Positions 42,254 through 51,760 of a stretch of DNA of 64,000 bases are shown here, one piece after another. Within the stretch, counting starts at the first letter, position 1. Every line of letters begins with the position of its first letter. A program made the position numbers and the translations under genes. The notes under the pieces were generated by a model, which was not told the DNA's origin, did no database searches, and saw only the letters and a list, made by a program, of their open reading frames with translations. Origin of the DNA: Bacteroidota bacterium (GTDB taxonomy: Bacteria > Bacteroidota > Bacteroidia > Cytophagales > Cytophagaceae); contig JAEVZS010000009.1 in NCBI GenBank assembly GCA_023392125.1, positions 137,279-201,278 of the forward strand, in the 5' to 3' direction.

Positions 42254-43993
42254 ATGAGAGTTTTTTTACTTCTTATTTTAGTAATTTCTTTCAGCCAGGC
42301 AGCAAAAACACAAACATTTCCCAATAAACTGGAAATTCCCTATACAATCGAAGGACCTGATTTTGACCTGAAAATCAGGAAAGCGACCAAACGTTTTATA
42401 GGAAATGCAGTATCCGAAACCTATGGATACAATACCATGAATTATCTGGGCCCGACGCTTATTTTTAATCTGCATGATACGGTCCGGTTTACAATTCAGA
42501 ATACCACTCCATCTGATACGGCTACCGTGCACTGGCATGGATTCCATCTCCCGGCCAAAGAGGATGGCGGACCTATGTCCATGATCCTGCCCGGAGAAAC
42601 CTGGACTCCTGAATTTCAGGTAAAGGGACTGGCATCCACTAAATGGTATCACTCACATATGCATGGTGCTACAGCTACTCAGGTATACAAAGGCATGGCA
42701 GGGATGATTATTGTAAGAGACGAGGCTGAATCGGCTCTGAATCTGCCGAGGACGTATGGAGTTGATGATATTCCGTTAATCATTCAGGATAAATACTTCA
42801 ATCAGCAGGGGGTTCTGGAGTATAATTTTCTGGGAGATACCATGATGGTAAACGGCACTCTAAGTCCCTATGTGGAATGCGGGCGGCAGATTATCCGTTT
42901 CAGAGTGCTGAACGCATCGGTAAACAGGGTATATAATATCGGGTTTCTTAACAATAAAAGTTTTGCACAAATAGCAAGCGATGGTGGCTTGCTCGCCGCG
43001 CCTGTACAAAGAACAAGAGTTGTGGTTGCTCCTGGTGAAAGGGTAGAATTGTTGATTGACCTGACTAACGAACCGGTCGGAACAGACCTATACCTGAGAA
43101 GCTTTTCAACAGAATTTGCTCCCCGCGTGGTTGGTGGATCCTGTTTTGGTGGTACAGGATGCGGTACAGGACCGCTCGACGCCGCCAATTTTAACTTCAT
43201 GAGAATACGGGTCATAAACCCGACAGCCAATCCTGTACTCAGCATTCCTTCTGCCCTTACAACAATCGAATCCATTCCTGCATCGCAGGTCAGTCGAACC
43301 AGAATAAAAAGATTACTGAATCCGCCCACTCCAACCGGACATTTTACAATCAATGGCGGCCACTACGATATGAGTGTAATCAATGATACTGTGATTGTAG
43401 GATCCACTGAAATCTGGCGCTTTCAGAACAATACGCCGGTTGCCCATCCGATGCATATACACAATGTACAGTTCAATGTATTGAGAAGAAACAATGCTGC
43501 TCCGCCGCTCAATGAGCGTGGTTGGAAAGATGTAGTAATGGTTTATGCCAACGAGACAGTGGATGTAATTGCAACATTTGAGGAATTTTCTGATCCGGAG
43601 TATACATACATGATGCATTGCCATTATCTCAATCATGAGGATGGCGGTATGATGCAGCAATTTATAGTAATAGACACAATCAGCGATCCTGTTTTGTCTC
43701 TGCCTGCTGCAAGCATCGCAGCAGAGGACATGTTTCATATTTTTCCCAATCCATCAAAGGATCAGCTGACAATTTCTGTTGAAAAAGGTTTTTTAGGTGG
43801 TCATATATTACACGGTCCGGTTAGTGTTGATCTTTCAGTATATACTGCTTCCGGCAGTTTTGTGATGTCCCGGAGAGCATATATGGTCAATGAACAGACC
43901 AGTCTGGATATTGCCAAACTGGCGCCTGGCACCTATATAGTAAAGATTATCAGCTCAAAAGGAGAGGTTTCCAAAACTTTTATCAAAAAATAA
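42254..43993 (+). CDS. secreted multicopper oxidase with T9SS type A sorting domain
   Basis: 579 residues. Signal peptide to about 20. Copper-site motifs are complete: HWHG (93-96), WYHSHMHG (131-138), HPMHIH (about 398) and HCHYLNHEDGGM (about 455), the last giving the type 1 Cys and Met. This is the layout of bilirubin oxidase / CotA-type laccases. Residues from about 500 form a T9SS type A sorting domain (FHIFPNPSKDQ start, LAPGTYIVKI). The enzyme would act at the cell surface or outside, oxidising phenolics, metals or pigments with oxygen. The next gene is a GH9 enzyme with the same sorting type. Confidence 0.94.
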   Translation: MRVFLLLILVISFSQAAKTQTFPNKLEIPYTIEGPDFDLKIRKATKRFIGNAVSETYGYNTMNYLGPTLIFNLHDTVRFTIQNTTPSDTATVHWHGFHLPAKEDGGPMSMILPGETWTPEFQVKGLASTKWYHSHMHGATATQVYKGMAGMIIVRDEAESALNLPRTYGVDDIPLIIQDKYFNQQGVLEYNFLGDTMMVNGTLSPYVECGRQIIRFRVLNASVNRVYNIGFLNNKSFAQIASDGGLLAAPVQRTRVVVAPGERVELLIDLTNEPVGTDLYLRSFSTEFAPRVVGGSCFGGTGCGTGPLDAANFNFMRIRVINPTANPVLSIPSALTTIESIPASQVSRTRIKRLLNPPTPTGHFTINGGHYDMSVINDTVIVGSTEIWRFQNNTPVAHPMHIHNVQFNVLRRNNAAPPLNERGWKDVVMVYANETVDVIATFEEFSDPEYTYMMHCHYLNHEDGGMMQQFIVIDTISDPVLSLPAASIAAEDMFHIFPNPSKDQLTISVEKGFLGGHILHGPVSVDLSVYTASGSFVMSRRAYMVNEQTSLDIAKLAPGTYIVKIISSKGEVSKTFIKK

Positions 43994-44072
43994 AAGAATA
44001 AGTTAAAGAAAATCTTCACAAAGTTCAATTTCATACTTACCTTTATGTAGTAGAATCAACTCCTTACTATAC

Positions 44073-46247
44073 ATGAAGAAATCGTTACTAAAATCACTAA
44101 TCACTTTGATATATTTACTGGGAGCCTCTGCCATATATGGACAGACACTCAGTAAGTATATTGTTATTGATCAGTTTGGTTATCCGACAGGGGCAAAGAA
44201 AATTGCCGTTATTCGCAATCCTGCCGAGGGTTTCGATGCCAATGAAAATTTCACTCCAGGCAATACATATTCTCTTGTCAATCAGGAAGGAGAGAAAGTG
44301 TTCACTGCTGCTCCTGCAATATGGTCTTCAGGCGCAATAGATAATGTATCCGGAGATCACGCCTGGTGGTTCGATTTTTCGACGGTGACAACTCCCGGTA
44401 CATATTACGTACTTGATGAGCAGAAGAATGTCCGTTCTTTTGAATTTGTTATCAGCAACGGAATATATAATGATGTACTGAAACATGCTATGCGAACTTT
44501 CTTCTATCAGCGTGCGGGATTTGCCAAAGAAAAGCCATATGCTGAAGAAGGCTGGGCAGACGGAGCAAGCCATATGCAGGATAAGCAAGCCAGAGTGTAC
44601 AATGACAGAAATAATGCCTCTACCAACAGAGATCTTCATGGTGGCTGGTACGACGCAGGAGATTATAACAAGTACAGCAACTGGACGGCTGACTACATTA
44701 TACAGATGATGATGGCTTATATCGAGAAGCCGGATGCCTGGACAGATAATTACAATATTCCGGAATCTGGTAATGGTATACCTGATCTGCTTGACGAAGC
44801 AAAATGGGGTATTGATTTCTTACTTCGTATGCAGGAAAGCAATGGCTCAGTGCTGAGCATTGTATCTCTTGATGAAGCAAGCCCACCCTCTCAGGCTACA
44901 GATCCAAGTTACTATGGTACAGCCAGCACATCGGCATCTCTAAATGCAGCTGCCGCCTTTGCGATAGCATCAAGAGTATACAAAGAGATCGGTATGAATG
45001 CCTATGCTCAGGAGCTGGTTGAAGCCGCAGAAAAGGCCTGGGACTGGGCTGTGGCCAATCCGGATGTAACATTTTACAACAACAGTGAGAGTCATGGAAC
45101 GAAAGGTATTGGTGCCGGTCAGCAGGAAATCACCGGATACAGGCTCGACATGGCAAAACTCAAAGCATCTTGCTTTTTGTTTGAAGCAACCGGAAAATCT
45201 TCATACAGAAGTTATTTTGATGCAAACTATCAATTATCACATCTTTTTCTATGGACGTATGCCTATACCTATGAATCTGATATTCAGGATATGATTCTAT
45301 ATTACCTGCAAATACCAGACGCTACTACTTCAGTCGTAAACGCGATTCGGAACAGGTATAAAACCGCTATGGATAAGGATCATAACTTTACCGACTATAC
45401 ACGCAAAACAGATCCTTATCGGTCATTTGTTGACAGCTATACATGGGGAAGCAACGGCAATAAAGCAGGTAAGGGAAGTATGTTTTACAATGTTATTTCA
45501 TATGATATAAATGAACCAAAAGAAACAGACGCCTATGATGCGGCTTTGGGCTATATCAATTACCTGCACGGAGTAAATCCGCTGAATCTGGTATACCTTT
45601 CCAATATGTATGCCTATGGTGCAAAAAACTGTGTAAATGAGTTTTATCACACCTGGTTCTCTGATGGAAGTCCTGAGTGGGACAGAGTAGGAGTTTCCAC
45701 ATATGGCCCGGCTCCCGGATTTCTGACCGGCGGACCCAATCCTGGATACAACTGGGATGGCGACTGCCCGGGTTGGGGCTCTAGCTGTACTTCTGAGTCT
45801 ATTTCTCCTCCCAAGGGGCAGCCTGCCTTGAAATCATACAAGGATTTTAACACCAGCTGGCCCCTGAACTCATGGGAAGTAACTGAAAACAGTAACGGCT
45901 ATCAGATGCGGTATATACGTTTACTATCCAAGTTTGTGGATACCAGCCAAGATTGCGAACTCAACCCTGAAGATCCTGCCTGCATCAAGCTCAGTGTTGA
46001 CAACAGAAATATGGCGGCAGATATTGTAATCTATCCGAATCCGGTCAATGGAATGGCTTATGTGCAAAATCTCCCCAAAGGGAATTATACATGCACGATA
46101 TACTCTAATACCGGAGTATTGATAAAAACACTTCAACTGAACGGAAACCAGACACGGCTAGACATGACAGGACTGGCTATGGGCAGTTACGTTGTGAGAA
46201 TTACCGATGGAGAAACCGTTTTCGTAAAACTTATGAATGTACTGTAA
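44073..46247 (+). CDS. glycoside hydrolase family 9 endoglucanase with T9SS type A sorting domain
   Basis: 724 residues. Signal peptide ending YGQ, an N-terminal Ig-like CelD_N domain (about 25-115, VIDQFGYPTGAKK), and the GH9 (alpha/alpha)6 barrel with GGWYDAGDYNKY (catalytic base Asp in DAGD near 194-197) and the acid Glu in the C-terminal SWEVTENS. From about residue 650 a T9SS type A domain starts IVIYPNPVNG and ends in a hydrophobic strand. It would cut cellulose or mixed beta-glucans outside the cell. No cellulose-binding module is visible. Confidence 0.94.
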   Translation: MKKSLLKSLITLIYLLGASAIYGQTLSKYIVIDQFGYPTGAKKIAVIRNPAEGFDANENFTPGNTYSLVNQEGEKVFTAAPAIWSSGAIDNVSGDHAWWFDFSTVTTPGTYYVLDEQKNVRSFEFVISNGIYNDVLKHAMRTFFYQRAGFAKEKPYAEEGWADGASHMQDKQARVYNDRNNASTNRDLHGGWYDAGDYNKYSNWTADYIIQMMMAYIEKPDAWTDNYNIPESGNGIPDLLDEAKWGIDFLLRMQESNGSVLSIVSLDEASPPSQATDPSYYGTASTSASLNAAAAFAIASRVYKEIGMNAYAQELVEAAEKAWDWAVANPDVTFYNNSESHGTKGIGAGQQEITGYRLDMAKLKASCFLFEATGKSSYRSYFDANYQLSHLFLWTYAYTYESDIQDMILYYLQIPDATTSVVNAIRNRYKTAMDKDHNFTDYTRKTDPYRSFVDSYTWGSNGNKAGKGSMFYNVISYDINEPKETDAYDAALGYINYLHGVNPLNLVYLSNMYAYGAKNCVNEFYHTWFSDGSPEWDRVGVSTYGPAPGFLTGGPNPGYNWDGDCPGWGSSCTSESISPPKGQPALKSYKDFNTSWPLNSWEVTENSNGYQMRYIRLLSKFVDTSQDCELNPEDPACIKLSVDNRNMAADIVIYPNPVNGMAYVQNLPKGNYTCTIYSNTGVLIKTLQLNGNQTRLDMTGLAMGSYVVRITDGETVFVKLMNVL

Positions 46248-46265
46248 AGACTCTCTTCTTCAAAT

Positions 46266-46300
46266 AAAAAAAAGCTGGCCATTGGTGACCAGCTTTTTTT
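46266..46300. terminator. bidirectional terminator
   Basis: AGCTGG (46273-46278) and CCAGCT (46289-46294) with A6/T6 extension, between the GH9 gene and the convergent helicase gene. Confidence 0.88.
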
Positions 46301-46301
46301 A

Positions 46302-47609
46302 TTACCAGGAAAGTGAGACCGGAATCTTTTTTTTCTTTATTTTCTCATTACGCACTTTTTCAACAACATCCGGAGCTTTTGCTGCTTTTACCGCTGCATA
46401 GGCAACCAAGTCGTATACTTCAATCAGCCCAATCTCTTCCTTGGCTAAAAGACCTTTCTGCATAAGAAAGCCCGCTATATCACCCTTACTGATTTTTTCT
46501 TTTTTACCCGCTGCAAAACGCAACGTTTTCCATTCCGGAGCTGCCGGCATTTCAATCTCATCAGGTAGCCTGAAAGTATCCGGAGTCTCATTTATATATC
46601 CGGGCAGTTTTTCATCTTCCGCAAGAACTATATAGGCAGCCCCTTCGGCATGCATTCGTGCCGTCCGTCCGTTGCGATGAACATAGGCTGCCGCTGTTTC
46701 CGCCAGCTGATAGTGAACTACATGTTTGATTGCCGGAATATCCAGTCCGCGTCCTGCAAGATCTGTGGCCAGCAGGATGCGATATGAGTCGTTTCTGAAC
46801 TTTGCCAATGCCTGTTCCCGCTCTTCCTGTTTAAGTCCGCCATGATATACATCATGATGAATCTGCTTATTCCCCAGCAACTGACTGATCCGGTCTACAG
46901 CCATACGATGATTGCAAAATACCAGGGTAGGAGCGTCCCCGATCTGACAAAGCAATCTGAACAGGATGTCAAGCTTATCCTGCCCGTCTGCACGTACAAT
47001 ACTGACCTTTAACTTGCTGTTTGTTTCTTCAGAAAATTTTACTTCATACACCTTATCTACCCCGACAAAATCCGGCAATCGCGTCAGATTTGTTGCAGAA
47101 ACAAAAAGTCGTTTCTGTACATTGCTCAATTGTGAAACAATAAACTGCATTTCTTCTTCAAAACCCAGCTCAAGCGATTTATCAAACTCATCCAGTACCA
47201 GTGTTTTGACAAACTCTGCTGAAAAAGTCTGCTGCCGCAGATGATCGGCAATACGTCCTGGTGTACCAACAATTACCGCCGGGGGATGGGTAAGAGTATC
47301 TTTTTCTGATCGTATAGGATGTCCGCCATAAAAGCAGCAGATCTTGAAACCGGTTGCCATTGTTTTGAACACTTTCTCTATCTGAAGCGCCAACTCTCTT
47401 GAGGGGCATATAATCAGCCCCTGTACCTGATCGGTGTCAGTTTGCAGATGTTTTGCCAGCGGAAGCAGATAGCCCAGTGTTTTACCCGAACCGGTAGGAG
47501 ATATCAGCAGGAGGTCATTATATTGTTCAAATGCAGCCAGCATTGCTTCCTGCATAGGGTTGGGTGACTGAATATTGAACTGACTCAGATAACTGTTTAT
47601 AATTTGCAT
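46302..47609 (-). CDS. DEAD-box family RNA helicase
   Basis: 435 residues. Intact ATPase motifs: SPTGSGKT, PSREL, TPGR, motif II DEFD (LVLDEFDKSLELGF), SAT, ATDLAGRGLD and HRNGRTAR. The C-terminal part (about 355-435) is short and basic at the end (KIKKKKIPVSLSW) without a clear DbpA domain. Expected to remodel RNA in the cytoplasm. It is transcribed on its own; murU-like lies 80 bases upstream on the same strand. Confidence 0.91.
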   Translation of the reverse strand: MQIINSYLSQFNIQSPNPMQEAMLAAFEQYNDLLLISPTGSGKTLGYLLPLAKHLQTDTDQVQGLIICPSRELALQIEKVFKTMATGFKICCFYGGHPIRSEKDTLTHPPAVIVGTPGRIADHLRQQTFSAEFVKTLVLDEFDKSLELGFEEEMQFIVSQLSNVQKRLFVSATNLTRLPDFVGVDKVYEVKFSEETNSKLKVSIVRADGQDKLDILFRLLCQIGDAPTLVFCNHRMAVDRISQLLGNKQIHHDVYHGGLKQEEREQALAKFRNDSYRILLATDLAGRGLDIPAIKHVVHYQLAETAAAYVHRNGRTARMHAEGAAYIVLAEDEKLPGYINETPDTFRLPDEIEMPAAPEWKTLRFAAGKKEKISKGDIAGFLMQKGLLAKEEIGLIEVYDLVAYAAVKAAKAPDVVEKVRNEKIKKKKIPVSLSW

Positions 47610-47689
47610 TTTGAAATAAACTTACTTTGGAAATGACATGGTCAAAAAATGATTCAGATACCGGAATTCAGCGTACTACGCATGACTGA

Positions 47690-48406
47690 TCAGGCAAATA
47701 AAGCAGAGGCCCGGGCCAGCGCTTCCGGCTTACCGACATCGATAAACAAATCCTCAGAATGATCAAACCCGCTTATCCTGTGTGTGCTGCACAAATCAAG
47801 ATAGGTATCAACTATGGAAAATTTTCCTGTCTGTCTCATTAGCTGAAATAAATCCGGATTGATCACATGAATACCGCTAAATGCTTTGGGAACCGGGGAT
47901 TCTGTTTCTTTTTTCAGGATCAGCTCGCCGGTTTGGTTGTTTGTCCAGCCACAAAGAAGATTGTCATCATCGAAAAGAAAATTTCTCGATGAGCTCCGGT
48001 TGGTTACAGCCAGAGTAACCAGGCTTTGAGCAGATTCATGGTACCGGATCAGATTGTCCAGATTCAGATTGGTCAGAATGTCCGCATTAATAACCAATAT
48101 CGGCGTATCACTTTTTAACAAAGGAGCGGCTTTTTTCAGACCTCCACCTGTTTCCAGAAGCTCTTCACTTTCATCCGAAAACTGAATCACACAGCCAAAA
48201 TTCTGATGCTGATCCAGAAACTCTGTGATCTGACTGGCGAAATGATGCACATTAATCACAAGCTCTGAAAACCCGTATTGCTTTAGATACTCGATCGTGC
48301 GCTGGATGAGAGGCTTTCCATTGACCGGAGCAAGCGCTTTGGGATGTTTATCCGTAAAAGGTTTCAGCCGACTCCCGATTCCGGCAGCAAATATCATTGC
48401 TTTCAT
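47690..48406 (-). CDS. MurU-like / sugar-1-phosphate nucleotidyltransferase
   Basis: 238 residues. The nucleotidyltransferase signature is at the start: AMIFAAGIGSRLKPFTDKHPKAL, then GKPLIQRTIEYL, and the metal-binding INADIL. Length and context fit MurU, which joins MurNAc-1-phosphate to UTP in the peptidoglycan recycling route known from Pseudomonas; other sugars are possible. The kinase-like gene that would provide the phospho-sugar is 43 bases upstream on the same strand, as in AmgK-MurU pairs. Confidence 0.83.
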   Translation of the reverse strand: MKAMIFAAGIGSRLKPFTDKHPKALAPVNGKPLIQRTIEYLKQYGFSELVINVHHFASQITEFLDQHQNFGCVIQFSDESEELLETGGGLKKAAPLLKSDTPILVINADILTNLNLDNLIRYHESAQSLVTLAVTNRSSSRNFLFDDDNLLCGWTNNQTGELILKKETESPVPKAFSGIHVINPDLFQLMRQTGKFSIVDTYLDLCSTHRISGFDHSEDLFIDVGKPEALARASALFA

Positions 48407-48449
48407 AAATTACTATATTTATACCAACATTTACCGGACAGGGTAATGA

Positions 48450-49898
48450 TCAGTTAATCCAGTTTTTAGCATCCTGCACCCGATGACTCAATTCAACCTG
48501 GCAGCCAAATTTCGTTCTGAGATGATCTGCCAGCTGATCTGCGGCAAAAACACTTCGATGCTGTCCGCCCGTACATCCAAAGCCCACGGTAAGACTTTCA
48601 AAGTTCCGCTTCAGGTAGTCACTGACACTTATATCAATCAGACCATAGACATGCTGAAGAAAAGAAGGCATTTCGGTCCTGTACATCAGGAAATCAATAA
48701 CCGGCTTGTCACGACCAGTCAGTTTTTTATATTCCTCATACCTGCCCGGGTTAAGGATACCCCGGCAGTCAAAAACAAAACCACCGCCATTGCCTGAAGG
48801 ATCTTCGGGAATACCACTTTTATAGGAAAAACTGCATATTTTAACAACCAGCTTACTTTCTTTCGTGGCTTTTATATTCTCGAAACGCCGGATTACCGGC
48901 TCCTCAACCATTGCCTGCAATACCTTTTGCAGTTCCGGCAGGCGGATCGGAAGTGTTTTATTTTCAAGAAACCATTGCAGGTTTTTCAATGCATACGGTA
49001 TACTGCTGATAAAATGAGGCTTGCGCTCAAACAATCCCCTGAATCCATAAGCTCCCAGTGTCTGCAACATACGGATCAGAACAAAACCGTGATAGTTTTC
49101 TATAAAATCCTTGTATATCAACTGGTTGTTCAGCAACTCATTTGCTTTCTCAAAATAATAAGTAACCAGTTCGTCCCTCCACTCATACGGGAGTGCAGCT
49201 TTAGCCTGCCACAACATGGAAGCCACGTCATATTGCAACGCTCCCTGCATTCCGCCCTGATAATCGATAAAGTATACATTATTATTATGCACCATTACAT
49301 TTCTGCTCTGACAATCGCGATGCATAAAGCATTTATTCCGCTCCTGAGTGAGGTAAAGGCTCAGTGTCTCAAAGTCATTGAGGAGAAGATTTTTGTCATA
49401 AGGAAGTTGCAGCGCCCGGAGAAAATAATATTTGAAATATAAAAGATCAGAGTATATCGCCTGCCGGTCAAAGGAGCGGGTCGCAATACAAAAATCATAA
49501 TTCAGGCCTTTTCCGCCTTTTATCTGCAAGTGGGCCAGTTGATGCAGTGTTTTCTGATATAGCTGAAAAGTGTTGTCAGTGAACCCTTCCTGCTGCACAA
49601 TGTCAAATAAGGAATGTCTACCAAGATCTGACTGGATATAAAAGTGACCATCTGCACTGCTGTGGAATAATTCGGGAACTGCCACCTGATTTGCCAGAAA
49701 ATGCCTGGAAAACTCGATAAACGTTCTGTTTTCGGGCAGGTTCTGATTATAGGTAACAATATAAGAGCGCTGAGGAGCAGTAACCCTGAAATAAAGCCTG
49801 TCACTCCCTGCCTTAGGCAGCTGTACAACATCTATATCGTTTAGCTCAGGTTTCCAGGATTTGAAAAAATCGGAGATCTGGTCAATTATTGTTGCCAT
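48450..49898 (-). CDS. AmgK-like sugar kinase fused to RapZ C-terminal domain
   Basis: 482 residues. Residues 1-340 are an aminoglycoside-phosphotransferase-type kinase: MHRDCQSRNVMV with catalytic Asp195, and metal-binding IDYQGG about 18 residues later. Residues from about 345 form the RapZ C-terminal domain, starting VVKICSFSYKSG and including DCRGILNPG and GFGCTGGQHRSV, the most typical RapZ signature. AmgK phosphorylates MurNAc/GlcNAc anomerically; E. coli RapZ uses this domain to bind GlcN-6-P. The N-terminal RapZ P-loop kinase domain is absent and replaced by the APH kinase. Co-oriented with the MurU-like gene. Confidence 0.88.
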   Translation of the reverse strand: MATIIDQISDFFKSWKPELNDIDVVQLPKAGSDRLYFRVTAPQRSYIVTYNQNLPENRTFIEFSRHFLANQVAVPELFHSSADGHFYIQSDLGRHSLFDIVQQEGFTDNTFQLYQKTLHQLAHLQIKGGKGLNYDFCIATRSFDRQAIYSDLLYFKYYFLRALQLPYDKNLLLNDFETLSLYLTQERNKCFMHRDCQSRNVMVHNNNVYFIDYQGGMQGALQYDVASMLWQAKAALPYEWRDELVTYYFEKANELLNNQLIYKDFIENYHGFVLIRMLQTLGAYGFRGLFERKPHFISSIPYALKNLQWFLENKTLPIRLPELQKVLQAMVEEPVIRRFENIKATKESKLVVKICSFSYKSGIPEDPSGNGGGFVFDCRGILNPGRYEEYKKLTGRDKPVIDFLMYRTEMPSFLQHVYGLIDISVSDYLKRNFESLTVGFGCTGGQHRSVFAADQLADHLRTKFGCQVELSHRVQDAKNWIN

Positions 49899-49981
49899 AG
49901 TATTTTTTCCGACGATCAGTCTTTTAGTAATAAACTATTAAAAATGAAAAAACAGTCCATCCGGTGAATTAATTCCTCCTG

Positions 49982-51619
49982 TCAGGCTTTTCGCTCAATT
50001 TCCTTCAGATTACTCATCTTCTTATTGCGAAGAAATCCGTTGATATCCTCAAAATGCTCTTTCACCCGTTTATTGCCAAACTCAAATACTTTACCGGCCA
50101 GACCATCCAGAAAATCTCTGTCGTGAGAGACAAGAATCAGTGTACCGTCAAATGCCTTCAGAGCTTCTTTCAATATGTCTTTTGTTTTAATATCCAAATG
50201 GTTAGTCGGTTCATCCAGAATCAGAAAATTGACAGGCTGAAGAAGGAGCCTGATCATGGCAAGCCGTGTTCTTTCTCCGCCGGACAATACTTTTACCTTT
50301 TTCTCAATTGTATCGCCGCTAAACATAAATGCACCGAGAATATCCTTGATTTTTGTCCGGATATCACCTACAGCGACCGTATCAATCGTTTGAAAAACAG
50401 TCAATTCTCCATCCAGTAATGAGGCCTGGTTCTGAGCAAAATATCCGATTTGTGCATTATGCCCGAGCTGCAGTTTGCCTTCATAATCTATTTCGCCCAT
50501 AATAGCCTTGATCATAGTCGATTTTCCCTCACCGTTTCTTCCCACAAAAGCAACCTTTTCACCTCGTTCGATCGTCAGGGAAGCATCATTAAAAACAACA
50601 TGATTACCATAGCTTTTACTTAAGCCTTCTACTATCAGTGGGTAATTTCCGGATCTGGGCGCAGGCGGAAACCTTAGATTAAGATGTGAGGTATCTATCT
50701 CGTCAACTTCTACAAGTTCCATTTTTTCCAGCATTTTAACCCTTGACTGTACCTGAAGTGTTTTGGAATAAGTACCTTTAAACCGCTCAATAAACTCCTG
50801 GATATCGGCAATTTGTTTCTGTTGCTCATCATAGGCCTTTTGCTGCTGCTCACGACGTTCTTTGCGGAGTTGCAGATACTGGGTGTAATTTACCTTATAG
50901 TCATAAATCCTGCCCATCGTCACTTCAATAGTCCGGTTGGTCAGATTATCGACAAAGGTTTTGTCGTGAGAGATGACAATGACGGCTTTAGCCTGATTGA
51001 CCAGAAAATCCTCCAGCCATTGTATGGATTCAATATCCATATGATTGGTGGGCTCATCCAGTAAGATAAGATCGGGTTTTTGCAGAAGAATTTTAGCAAG
51101 CTCAATGCGCATACGCCAGCCACCGCTAAACTCACTGGTCGGACGTTTAAAATCGCTACGGAGGAATCCCAGCCCCAACAATGTTTTTTCTACTTCCGCA
51201 TCAAAATTTATATCTTCAATTGAATAATACTTCTCACTCAGCTCCGAAACCTGCGTAATAATATCCATATACTCATCCGACTCATAATCTGTACGTGTTT
51301 CCAGAGCATGGTTCAGCTCGTCGATTTTATTTTTCATCTCAAAAAGCTGAGAAAAAGCTTTTGATGCTTCTTCAAAAACCGAGCACTTATCTTCAGTCAG
51401 CAAATGTTGGGGGAGATAGGCAATTACAGCTTCTTTAGGTGCTGATATTTTACCTCTGGTTGGCTTGTTTACACCTGCTATTATCTTGAGCAGGGTAGAT
51501 TTTCCTGCGCCATTTTTTCCCATAAGAGCAATGCGATCATTTTCATTAATATTGAATGTAACATTGCTAAAGAGTGTTGAACCATTAAATTCAACCGCTA
51601 CTGCATCAACTGAAATCAT
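49982..51619 (-). CDS. ABC-F family ATPase (YbiT/Uup-like)
   Basis: 545 residues, two ABC domains in one chain and no membrane segment. Walker A GKNGAGKST and GRNGEGKST, signatures SGGW and LSGGERTR, Walker B LILLDEPTNHMD and LILDEPTNHLD, and a charged interdomain linker with the repeated Q at about 255-275. ABC-F proteins bind the ribosomal E site and act in translation, some giving antibiotic resistance; without a close match this one is most likely housekeeping. A -33/-7 promoter lies directly upstream. Confidence 0.94.
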   Translation of the reverse strand: MISVDAVAVEFNGSTLFSNVTFNINENDRIALMGKNGAGKSTLLKIIAGVNKPTRGKISAPKEAVIAYLPQHLLTEDKCSVFEEASKAFSQLFEMKNKIDELNHALETRTDYESDEYMDIITQVSELSEKYYSIEDINFDAEVEKTLLGLGFLRSDFKRPTSEFSGGWRMRIELAKILLQKPDLILLDEPTNHMDIESIQWLEDFLVNQAKAVIVISHDKTFVDNLTNRTIEVTMGRIYDYKVNYTQYLQLRKERREQQQKAYDEQQKQIADIQEFIERFKGTYSKTLQVQSRVKMLEKMELVEVDEIDTSHLNLRFPPAPRSGNYPLIVEGLSKSYGNHVVFNDASLTIERGEKVAFVGRNGEGKSTMIKAIMGEIDYEGKLQLGHNAQIGYFAQNQASLLDGELTVFQTIDTVAVGDIRTKIKDILGAFMFSGDTIEKKVKVLSGGERTRLAMIRLLLQPVNFLILDEPTNHLDIKTKDILKEALKAFDGTLILVSHDRDFLDGLAGKVFEFGNKRVKEHFEDINGFLRNKKMSNLKEIERKA

Positions 51620-51645
51620 ACTATTCTAACCAGGATTTTAATAAG

Positions 51646-51676
51646 CAAAGATAGTTTTAATGTAAACGAAGTACAA
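51646..51676 (-). promoter_or_regulatory. Bacteroidota promoter for the ABC-F gene
   Basis: On the minus strand TTG (51674-51676), 20 bases, then TATCTTTG (51646-51653). Start near 51640, about 20 bases before the ATG. Confidence 0.6.
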
Positions 51677-51702
51677 AGAATATACGCATGGCTCGAAAAA
51701 GA

Positions 51703-51737
51703 AAAGGAGACTGTCCCGTATTGAGACAGCCTCTTTG
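51703..51737 (-). terminator. terminator after amtB
   Basis: Minus-strand stem GAGGCTGTC with GACAGTCTC (one G-U pair), loop of nine bases, followed by TTTTCTTTTT. The first arm matches the terminator at 17083-17093. Confidence 0.8.
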
Positions 51738-51760
51738 TCAAAACCCATCATTCAATTAAA

